A stretch of DNA of 7,060 nt from an uncultured Clostridia bacterium (GTDB lineage: Bacteria; Bacillota; Clostridia; Christensenellales; CAG-314). Below, one piece after another: positions 1-6,300 of the stretch; positions within the stretch are counted from its first letter, which is position 1; each line of letters begins with the position of its first letter. The notes below the pieces were generated by a model. It was not told the origin of the DNA, searched no databases, and worked only from the letters and a program-made list of their open reading frames with translations. The stretch lies in NCBI GenBank assembly GCA_934294965.1, contig CAKRAM010000051.1:1-7060 (forward strand), given 5' to 3'. Position numbers and translations under genes: made by a program.

Positions 1-11
1 AGCCAAAGGAG

Positions 12-45
12 AAACAAAAAAGAGCGTGCAGTTTTTGCACACTCT
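12..45 (-). terminator. Intrinsic terminator of tRNA-Gln
   Basis: AGAG-C-GTGCA (21-30) pairs with TGCAC-A-CTCT (36-45) around the loop GTTTT, with one C/A mismatch. Read on the minus strand, the hairpin is followed by TTTTTTGTTT (positions 21 down to 12), a good U-tract directly downstream of the tRNA gene. There is also a T-rich stretch on the plus side (46-53), so the hairpin could act in both directions and stop transcription entering from the left. Confidence 0.8.
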
Positions 46-78
46 GTTTTTGTTGCGACTCAATGCCGAGCGCCCGTA

Positions 79-153
79 TGGCTAGGGTAGAGGGATTTGA
101 ACCCCCGAATCACGGAGTCAGAATCCGTTGCCTTACCGCTTGGCGATACCCCA
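79..153 (-). tRNA. tRNA-Gln (anticodon CTG)
   Basis: The minus strand folds as a complete cloverleaf. The acceptor stem TGGGGTA pairs with TACCCTA (one G-U), there is a D arm GCC...GGC, and the anticodon stem ACGGA/TCCGT holds the loop TTCTGAC, which gives anticodon CTG (reads CAG). The T arm is GGGGG/CCCTC with loop TTCAAAT. The discriminator is G and the 3' CCA is encoded (79-81). Size is 72 nt plus CCA. The isoacceptor reads CAG; a TTG isoacceptor for CAA must lie elsewhere in the genome. The gene has its own promoter and terminator and is divergent from spoIIGA, so it is a monocistronic tRNA unit. Confidence 0.95.
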
Positions 154-169
154 TCGAAGTTACTATGCA

Positions 170-198
170 AGTATATACCACAAATTTTCGTTTGTCAA
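170..198 (-). promoter_or_regulatory. Promoter of tRNA-Gln
   Basis: On the minus strand TTGACA (198-193) is followed by a 17-nt spacer and TATACT (175-170). This is close to the vegetative sigma consensus. Predicted initiation near 163 leaves a 5' leader of about 10 nt before the tRNA at 153, typical for a tRNA gene. Confidence 0.85.
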
Positions 199-336
199 TA
201 AAAATGCAAAAATATGCAGCCTCAAGTTTGTTTCGTGCAAAGCGGCGGCGGTTTCCCCAATTGTCAACTTTGCCATTCGGTGCGCGGAAGTTTCCACATT
301 CCGCAAAATACGCCCCGTATTGGCAAAAGTCGGCAT

Positions 337-362
337 TTGCAAAGTTTTGTCGGTTGTATAAT
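337..362 (+). promoter_or_regulatory. Candidate spoIIGA promoter
   Basis: A perfect TATAAT lies at 357-362, only six bases before the spoIIGA ATG at 369. The best upstream hexamer, TTGCAA at 337-342, is 14 bp away, shorter than the optimum. A TGTCGG at 348-353 partly resembles a Spo0A box (TGTCGAA). In Bacillus subtilis the spoIIG promoter is Spo0A-activated and has abnormal -35/-10 spacing, so a poor -35 fits the role, but the Spo0A link here is inference. If this -10 is used, initiation would fall at or near the start codon itself. Confidence 0.4.
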
Positions 363-368
363 CGTGCC

Positions 369-1145
369 ATGACCGTGTATGCAGAGTACGTAATTGCCGA
401 TAACTTCTCGTTGGATTTTTTCATATTGCTGGCTTCGTCGCTTACGCTAAAATACGGCGTAAAGGTGTGGCGGTTGGCACTTTCCGCAATTGTCGGCGCA
501 GCGTGTGCGTTTTTCAGCGTGTACGTCCACGGCTTTTGGCTGGTGGCAATGAAATTTGCAACGCTGGCGGTTATGTGCGTAACGGCAGTCGGCATAAGCA
601 AACGCCTGTTTTGGTTTTGTCTTGCCGTTTTGTTCTATACGTTTTTGACGGGCGGCGCGATAGTGGGCATCTTCAACTTGCTGGGCGGCGAATATTTGGG
701 CGGCGGGGTGTACAAAACCGATGTTCCGTTGTTTGTGTACGTTTTGGCTGTTCTTGCCGTGGGCTTTTTGTGCTATTCCGTTTGGACGTATGTTTCGGCG
801 TACAAAAAAATTGCGCCGCACTTAACTTCAGTCAAAGTGGAGTTGGACAAAACCTACAAAATTTCGGCGTTTTGCGATAGCGGCAACACGGTGTATTTTA
901 ACGGAATACCCGTGTGTTTTGTGGTGAAAAAGTTTGGCGGTTTTGCCGACTATTTTGCGGCGCAATCGCTAAAAGGCAACGTCGTTTCGGTTGCGGTAAC
1001 CACGCTCACGGGAACAAAGCAAACGCTTGCCGTCCCTGCAAAAATTCAAACTGACGGTGACTGTAGGGACGTTTTGCTTGCCCTCCCCGCCGAAAAATGC
1101 AGCGCGCCCTACAATTTGCTACTGAACGGCTGTTTTTGCCGCTAG
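369..1145 (+). CDS. spoIIGA: SpoIIGA, pro-SigE processing aspartic protease
   Basis: Membrane-bound sporulation protease of 258 residues that matures pro-SigE at the asymmetric septum. Five hydrophobic segments are visible at about residues 8-27, 36-53, 55-76, 80-102 and 119-142, matching the five-span N-terminal domain of the family. A soluble C-terminal domain follows with FCDSGN at 168-173. D170 corresponds to the catalytic Asp of the DSGN motif, which in this family acts as a dimer. The N-terminus MTVYAEYVIADNFSLDF aligns well with the Bacillus start, so 369 is chosen. The same frame is open upstream to 63, but that part runs through the antisense of the tRNA. No Shine-Dalgarno is seen. 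At 258 residues it is about 50 shorter than the 309-residue Bacillus protein, mostly in the C-terminal half. Its substrate gene sigE follows after 188 bp. Confidence 0.92.
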   Translation: MTVYAEYVIADNFSLDFFILLASSLTLKYGVKVWRLALSAIVGAACAFFSVYVHGFWLVAMKFATLAVMCVTAVGISKRLFWFCLAVLFYTFLTGGAIVGIFNLLGGEYLGGGVYKTDVPLFVYVLAVLAVGFLCYSVWTYVSAYKKIAPHLTSVKVELDKTYKISAFCDSGNTVYFNGIPVCFVVKKFGGFADYFAAQSLKGNVVSVAVTTLTGTKQTLAVPAKIQTDGDCRDVLLALPAEKCSAPYNLLLNGCFCR

Positions 1146-1333
1146 GTAAAACCATTCTCATTCAAATGCAGTGCGCTATCTCGGTAAAGTCTACTTTTGC
1201 AAAACATTAGAATACAATGCTATTCCCGAGTATTATGATGTAGTCTAGTTCGGCTAAAACCGATTCAGCACATAAATAGTTAGTGATAAGAAACGAACTT
1301 TCTAAAATAATCTATCAAAAAACGGAGAACACA

Positions 1334-2032
1334 ATGCTAAAATTCCTTCAAAAACTACTCAATAAACTGCTTCCGGGCGTAAACGCGGTGCATTATTTGT
1401 GCGGAACCGAAGCGCTTCCACAACCGCTCACCGCCGAGGAGGAGGCGGCGTGCCTTGCCGCATGTGCCGAGGGGGATACTTGCGCCAAGGACAAACTTAT
1501 CGAGCATAATTTGCGACTGGTGGTGTTTTTGGCAAAAAAGTTCGAAAGTACCGGTCTGGATATGGACGACGTCGTTTCCGTCGGCACGATAGGGCTTATT
1601 AAGGCGGTAAACAGTTTCAAGCCGGAAAAGCAAATAAAACTGGCAACTTATGCCAGCCGCTGTATCGAAAACGAAATTCTTATGTACGTCCGCAAACTTT
1701 CCAAGCGCAAACAGGAAGTCAGCTTGGACGAGCCGCTTAACGTGGACGGCGAAGGCAACGAACTGCTTCTTGCCGATGTTCTCGGCACCGACGCCGACGC
1801 AATCTATACCTACGTGGAGGACAGCGTCGAGCGCCAACTGCTTGTAGAAGGTCTTGCCAAACTGTCCAAGCGGGAGCAACAAATAATACAAATGCGTTTC
1901 GGCTTGGGCGGCAACGAGGAACGCACTCAAAAGGAGGTTGCCGACGCGCTGGGAATATCCCAATCCTACATATCTCGTCTGGAAAAACGTATCATCGGTC
2001 GTCTTAAAAAAGAAATTGGTAAGTTAGTCTGA
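1334..2032 (+). CDS. sigE: RNA polymerase sporulation sigma factor SigE (pro-SigE)
   Basis: Early mother-cell sigma factor of 232 residues, made as an inactive precursor. Residues 1 to about 20 (MLKFLQKLLNKLLPGVNAVH) form a basic, amphipathic pro-sequence. The mature protein resembles Bacillus SigE from YLCGTEALPQPL onward. Region 2 spans about 55-125, including NLRLVVFLAKKFE and the -10 recognition helix TYASRCIENEILMYVRK (105-121). DEPLN (132-136) and GNELLLADVLGTD (141-153) are strongly SigE-like. Region 4 carries the helix-turn-helix TQKEVADALGISQSYISRLEKRI (198-220). The start at 1334 is fixed by CGGAG at 1323-1327, six bases upstream; an in-frame ATG at 1283 would add 17 unconserved residues. 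No convincing promoter is seen in the 188 bp after spoIIGA, so co-transcription is likely. SigF, the usual alternative early sigma factor, lacks this pro-sequence. Confidence 0.96.
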   Translation: MLKFLQKLLNKLLPGVNAVHYLCGTEALPQPLTAEEEAACLAACAEGDTCAKDKLIEHNLRLVVFLAKKFESTGLDMDDVVSVGTIGLIKAVNSFKPEKQIKLATYASRCIENEILMYVRKLSKRKQEVSLDEPLNVDGEGNELLLADVLGTDADAIYTYVEDSVERQLLVEGLAKLSKREQQIIQMRFGLGGNEERTQKEVADALGISQSYISRLEKRIIGRLKKEIGKLV

Positions 2033-2124
2033 TGTCGTTTGTGATATTTTTGCAATTTTCGTTCAATTTTGCGCAGAATATCATCAAAAATGCCTGCGCC
2101 TGTTTTGTCGACGTCAAAAAACGC

Positions 2125-2153
2125 TTGCAATAGTTTGTTCGTTGTGTTATAAT
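2125..2153 (+). promoter_or_regulatory. Promoter of the SRP RNA gene
   Basis: TTGCAA (2125-2130), a 17-nt spacer and TATAAT (2148-2153), preceded by TGT (2145-2147), make an extended -10 promoter. Predicted initiation near 2160 coincides with the start of the conserved SRP RNA sequence, so the transcript needs little or no 5' trimming. Confidence 0.85.
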
Positions 2154-2159
2154 ACTTTC

Positions 2160-2424
2160 ACCGTGCTAGGCGGGGAGCTAGCGGTGCCCTGTTGCCTACA
2201 ATCCGCTACAGTAGGGCTGAATGGTGTAGGCGGCATTTTATGTGGAAAGCAGGAATTTGCAAGGGATGTTGATATCAAGGTCTTGTGCAACGTTACTCTG
2301 CGAACCGTGTCAGGGTGGGAACACAGCAGCACTAAACAGCATGCGCGTGTGCCACGAGGTAGCTTTGAAGTAGTTACCTGCAAAGATACCGTTTCGGCAT
2401 AACTTGTCAACTGCATCGCACGGT
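2160..2424 (+). ncRNA. ffs: Signal recognition particle RNA, large Bacillus type
   Basis: RNA scaffold of the signal recognition particle, which with Ffh targets ribosomes making membrane or secreted proteins. The ends pair (CCGTGC 2161-2166 with GCACGG 2418-2423). The 5' part carries the Alu-domain core, with GGGGAGCTAGCGGTGCC at about 2172-2188 and CAATCCGCTA at about 2199-2208, nearly as in Bacillus scRNA. The S domain shows the Ffh-binding helix 8: GTCAGG (2309-2314), stem GTG/CAC closed by a GGAA tetraloop (2318-2321), then AGCAGCA (2325-2331). The length of about 265 nt fits the large form (Bacillus mature scRNA is 271 nt). Exact ends are estimated from the pairing and promoter. Open frames across it on both strands are spurious. 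Confidence 0.95.
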
Positions 2425-2437
2425 ACTTAGATTATTC

Positions 2438-2469
2438 GCGACGGCGTTTTGCCGTCGCTTTTTGTTTTG
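2438..2469 (+). terminator. Intrinsic terminator of the SRP RNA gene
   Basis: GCGACGGC (2438-2445) and GCCGTCGC (2451-2458) form a perfect 8-bp stem with loop GTTTT, followed by TTTTTGTTTT. It lies 14 nt beyond the paired 3' end of the SRP RNA. Confidence 0.95.
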
Positions 2470-2484
2470 GCGAGCAAAGTATTG

Positions 2485-2513
2485 TTGACGGCAAAAAAAC
2501 TCGGTGATATAAT
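2485..2513 (+). promoter_or_regulatory. Promoter of the DUF896 gene
   Basis: TTGACG (2485-2490), 17-nt spacer, TATAAT (2508-2513) with an extended TGA (2505-2507). Predicted initiation is near 2520, giving a 5' leader of about 165 nt before the start codon at 2686. That leader holds an 8-bp inverted repeat (2610-2630) but no recognised riboswitch. Confidence 0.85.
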
Positions 2514-2609
2514 AATATCGTCAATTTGTTTGAATGCGCACCAAGCAAAACAGACGATTTTTCAAACCGTGATGCGCAATTTATTGTGATAGTTGCGGTT
2601 GGCGACTTA

Positions 2610-2630
2610 AAATTTGACTTGTTCAAATTT
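2610..2630 (+). repeat. Inverted repeat in the DUF896 leader
   Basis: AAATTTGA (2610-2617) and TCAAATTT (2623-2630) are perfect complements around CTTGT. The hairpin is AT-only apart from one G-C pair and lacks a U-tract, so it is not a normal terminator. It could be a weak RNA hairpin or a DNA operator half-site pair. Function unknown. Confidence 0.5.
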
Positions 2631-2685
2631 AACATCGCACGGTTTAATACTAGCCAAAGCGGCATTGTCGCAGGAGGGTAAACTT

Positions 2686-2901
2686 ATGACGCAGGAAAAA
2701 ATCAATCGCATAAACGAACTTGCCAAAAAGGCCAAAGCAGAAGGACTTACCGAAGAGGAAAAAGCCGAGCAAAAGGCACTTCGGGAGGAGTACATTCAGG
2801 ATTGGCGCTTGGGTGTGGAGCAAGCGTTGGAAAACACTTACGTTGTGGATTCCACCGGCAAGCACAAACTGCAAAAAAAGGACGAAAAAGGCAACAAGTA
2901 A
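2686..2901 (+). CDS. DUF896 (UPF0291) family protein, YnzC-like
   Basis: Small, highly charged protein of 71 residues with no membrane segment or signal peptide. Residues 1-55 (EKINRINELAKKAKAEGLTE, EEKAEQKALREEYIQDW, then a TYVVDSTG segment) closely match the Bacillus YnzC family, which has about 77 residues and folds as an N-terminal helical hairpin. The biochemical role is not established; some family members are linked to the SOS operon, but nothing in this context supports that. The start at 2686 is set by AGGAGG at 2672-2677, eight bases upstream. The lysine-rich tail (KLQKKDEKGNK) is typical and probably disordered. It has its own promoter and is followed within 25 bp by the ileS promoter, so it is probably a single-gene unit. 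No U-tracted terminator follows it. Confidence 0.9.
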   Translation: MTQEKINRINELAKKAKAEGLTEEEKAEQKALREEYIQDWRLGVEQALENTYVVDSTGKHKLQKKDEKGNK

Positions 2902-2912
2902 GGCTAAAACTT

Positions 2913-2944
2913 GCAAATTGCTTGCCAACGGGCAAATAGTTTGC
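2913..2944 (+). repeat. 14-bp inverted repeat across the ileS promoter
   Basis: GCAAATTGCTTGCC (2913-2926) faces GGCAAATAGTTTGC (2931-2944) around AACG. In RNA this makes a 14-bp stem with two G-U pairs and one C/A mismatch. It begins 12 nt after the DUF896 stop and overlaps the -35 and spacer of the ileS promoter. There is no U-tract after it on the plus strand, so it may be a 3'-end stabilising hairpin for the DUF896 mRNA or a protein-binding palindrome. The choice between them is not resolved. Confidence 0.55.
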
Positions 2945-2950
2945 TAAAAT
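2922..2950 (+). promoter_or_regulatory. Promoter of the ileS T-box leader
   Basis: TTGCCA (2922-2927), 17-nt spacer, TAAAAT (2945-2950) with an extended TGC (2942-2944). Predicted initiation is near 2957, about 45 nt before T-box Stem I. Confidence 0.75.
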
Positions 2951-2978
2951 ATCATCAATCGAATATCAAATACGCCCA

Positions 2979-3253
2979 CGCAGCGGCAATTTTGTCGTTG
3001 CGAACAAGGACAAGACAACTTCGTAACCCCGCACAGAGAGCGCGCCCACGGCTGAAAGGCGTGTCGGAAGGACGATTTTTGCCATCACCTTGCCAGTAGA
3101 TTTGCAGAACGCATTTTATGTCACTAAGCAAATACGGTCTTGCGCTCCGTAACAGGCGCACGGTATAAACCGACAAATTTTGTCGGTCGTACTCGTTTGA
3201 AATGGTACTCACGGCAATATTGTCGGTGTGTTTTCAAACGCACCGATTTTTTT
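2979..3253 (+). promoter_or_regulatory. T-box riboswitch, isoleucine-specific, transcriptional
   Basis: Leader that binds uncharged tRNA-Ile and prevents termination before ileS. Stem I: base CAAGG (3005-3009) with CCTTG (3088-3092), conserved distal AGAGAG bulge (3035-3040) and terminal loop with GCTGAAA (3051-3057). The specifier ATC (3084-3086), followed by A, lies in the internal loop and reads Ile. Stem II: ATTTGC (3100-3105) with GCAAAT (3128-3133). Stem IIA/B pseudoknot: TGCGC (3141-3145) with GCGCA (3156-3160), and CCGT (3147-3150) with ACGG. Stem III: ACCGACA (3169-3175) with TGTCGGT (3181-3187). The antiterminator bulge TGGT (3203-3206) complements an ACCA tRNA end. It is flanked by GTTTGAAA (3195-3202), which pairs with TTTCAAAC (3232-3239) inside the terminator. 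A further 10-bp hairpin (2979-3002) sits just before Stem I. The 14-nt T-box consensus is degenerate, but all other parts agree. Confidence 0.93.
3223..3253 (+). terminator. T-box-controlled attenuator terminator
   Basis: TCGGTGTG (3223-3230) pairs with CGCACCGA (3239-3246), with one G-U; T/A pairs can extend it inward. Seven Ts follow (3247-3253). Its loop-side segment TTTCAAAC is shared with the antiterminator, so the two folds are mutually exclusive. Confidence 0.93.
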
Positions 3254-3382
3254 ATTATTGTTCAGCCAAAAACTTATGCGGTTTGCGGCAAAAAAATCGT
3301 AAAATATTTTATTTGCGGGAAGATGCGGCTACCGCATTGCGGCAACGGATTGCGCCTGCAAATAGGAAAAGGAGACAAAGTA

Positions 3383-6300
3383 ATGTCCAAATACACAAAA
3401 GTCGACAATTCGCTCAATTTTGTCGATCGCGAACAAAAGGTTTTGGAGTTTTGGAAGCAAAACGGCATATTCGAGCAGACTATGGCAAAAGGCGATCAGT
3501 CGTTCACGTTTTACGACGGACCGCCGACAGCCAACGGAAAACCTCACATCGGGCACGTTTTAACACGTTCGATAAAGGACCTTATCCCTCGTTACCGCGT
3601 AATGAAGGGCTACAAAGTGCTTCGTAAAGCCGGTTGGGATACGCACGGCTTGCCGGTAGAGTTGGAAGTTGAAAAGCAACTGGGCATCGACGGCAAAAAG
3701 CAAATAGAGGCGTACGGAATAGAACCGTTCGTCAAAAAGTGCAAGGAATCGGTTTGGAAGTACGAGGGCGAGTGGGAACGCTTGTCCGAGCGCGTCGGCT
3801 ACTGGGTGGATATGAAGCACCCCTACGTAACTTACGACAACAACTATATCGAGTCGGAATGGTGGGCTCTCAAATCTATTTACGACAAAGGTTTGTTGTA
3901 CAAGGGCTTCAAAATCGTTCCGTATTGCCCGCGCTGCGGCACTGCGCTTTCCAGCCACGAAGTTGCGCAAGGCTACAAAGACGTAAAGGAAAAGTCCGCC
4001 GTTGCCAAATTCCGTTTGGCGGATAAGCCGGATACGTTTTTCCTTGCTTGGACAACGACTCCGTGGACATTGCCCAGCAACGTTGCTCTTTGTATGAACG
4101 CCGACTACGACTACGCAACGGTGCAAGTCGAGGACGGCACAAAGTATATTTTAGCTGCCGAACTCGTTTCCAAACACTTCGAGGACGGCACCTACACGGT
4201 GCTGGAACATCACAAGGGCAACGAGTACGAAGGTACAAAGTATTTGCCGTTGTACACCTATGCAAACGTAGGCGAGCAGTGCTACTTTGTCACCACCGAT
4301 AGTTACGTAACTCTCACCGACGGCACGGGCATAGTGCATATCGCGCCTGCATTCGGCGAAGACGACGCAAAAGTCGGCAGACGTTACGATTTGCCGCTTG
4401 TTCAACTTGTCGGCGAAGACGGCAAATTTGTGGACGGTTGCGGCGAACTTACCGGTGTATTTTGTAAGCAAGCGGACAAGCTTATCCTTGCCGACCTAAA
4501 AAATCGCGGATTGCTGTTCAAGGAACTTATGTTCGAACACAGTTATCCGTTCTGTTGGCGCTGTGACACGCCGCTCATTTACTATGCGCGCAAATCTTGG
4601 TTCATCAAGATGACCGCCGTAAAGGACGCTCTTGTTGCCGCAAACAAAAGCGTAAATTGGATTCCGCCCACAATCGGCAGCGGTCGTATGGGCAACTTTT
4701 TGGAAAACGTAATCGATTGGGGCATCTCCCGCGACAGATATTGGGGTACGCCGCTTCCCGTTTGGGTGTGCGACAAGTGCGGCAAAGTGCATGTTATCGG
4801 CAGCCGCAAGGAACTGTCCGAAAAGTGCGGTTGTAGCGAGGATATCGAACTGCACCGTCCGTTCCTCGACGGTTGCACTTGGCAATGCGAATGCGGCGGA
4901 ACGTTCAAGCGCACGCCGGAAGTTATCGACTGCTGGTTCGATAGCGGCAGCATGCCTTACGCGCAATTTCACTATCCGTTCGAAAACACCAAGTTGTTCC
5001 AAGAAAACTTCCCTGCGGATTTTATCTCGGAAGCGGTGGACCAAACTCGCGGCTGGTTCTACACGTTGCTTGCCGTTTCCACTTTGCTGTTTGGCAAAGC
5101 GCCCTTCAAAAACTGCATAGTTTTGGGGCTTGTCGGGGACGAGCACGGCGTAAAGATGTCCAAGCACAAGGGCAACGTTGTCGATCCTTGGGATAGTTTT
5201 AACAAACAGGGCGCCGATGCCGTCCGTTGGTATTTCTACACAAGTTCGGCTCCGTGGCTTCCCAGCAGATACTACGACGAAGCCGTTTCGGAAACGCAAC
5301 GCAAGTTCCTCGGCACTTTGTGGAATACCTACGCATTTTACGTTTTGTATGCGGATATAGACAACTTCGATCCCTCAAAGTACAGTTTGGACGACTGCAA
5401 ACTTACGCTTATGGACAAGTGGCTGCTTTCCGAAGTCAACCAACTTGTAAAAACCGTCGACAAAGGACTGAACAACTACGAAATTACCGAGTCGGCTCGC
5501 GCAATCGAAAACTTCACCGATATGCTTTCCAACTGGTACGTTCGCCGTTGCCGCGAAAGATATTGGGGGGCGGACTGGACGGAGGACAAAAAGGCAGCGT
5601 ATATGACGCTCTACACGGCGTTGGATACGCTAATCAAGGTTGCCGCTCCGTTTGTGCCGTTCATCACGGAAAGTATCTATCAAAACATCACAGCAAACTG
5701 CTTTGCCGACGCGCCTCGCTCGGTTCACTTGTGCAACTTCCCCGTTGCCGACGAAAGCAGAATCGACGATCGCCTTAACAAAACAATGGAAAAGGTGCTG
5801 GATTTGGTCGTTTTGGGACGTTCGGCTCGTAACGCCGCCAACGTCAAAAACCGTCAACCGTTGGCACATATGTACGTTGTAACAGACGCGGACATCAGCG
5901 GCGAAATGGCAGATATCATCAAAAACGAACTTAACGTCAAATCGCTTGTTCGCGTGGATTCTGCCGACGAATTTGCCGACTACGAAGTTAAACCGCAACT
6001 GAAAACGCTTGGCCCGAAGTACGGCAAACTGCTTGGCAAAATCCGCGAAGCAGTGCAAAACTTGGGTGCAAAAGCGCGCGACTTGGTCAACGACGTCAAA
6101 AACGGCGGCAAGCACAAGTTCAATCTTGGCAACGAAGTCGTGGAGGTGGAGGAATCCGACCTGCTTATTTCTTCCAAAAACAAGGATGGCTACTCGGTTG
6201 TTTCCGACCACGGCGATACTGTTGCTTTGGATGTAACCCTGGACGAAGGTCTTGTGGAAGAAGGCTTGGTGAGGGAAATCGTTTCCCGCGTGCAAACAAT

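Noticed and set aside
191..202. TTTGTCAATAAA as a Spo0A box for spoIIGA
   Set aside because: It is better explained as the reverse of the tRNA-Gln -35 element TTGACA, with exact 17-bp spacing to TATACT.
63..368. N-terminal extension of the spoIIGA frame to an ATG at 63
   Set aside because: It is read through the antisense of the tRNA-Gln gene and its promoter, and homology starts only at 369.
1146..1333. Separate sigE promoter between spoIIGA and sigE
   Set aside because: TTGCAA at 1197 and TACAAT at 1213 are only 10 bp apart, and TATTAT at 1231 has no matching -35.
2071..2103. GCGCAG/CTGCGC hairpin as the sigE terminator
   Set aside because: Only a 6-bp stem with a 17-nt loop and a short TTTT; too weak to call, although it may contribute to termination.
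2142..2416. Open reading frames on both strands over 2142-2416
   Set aside because: They overlap the SRP RNA gene and have no ribosome binding site or recognisable protein family.
2414..2643. Direct repeat CATCGCACGGT at 2414-2424 and 2633-2643
   Set aside because: An 11-nt match is expected by chance in a window of this size, and the first copy is part of the SRP RNA end helix.
3140..3382. 81-residue upstream extension of IleRS
   Set aside because: It would translate the T-box and its terminator; the ribosome binding site and family homology fix the start at 3383.
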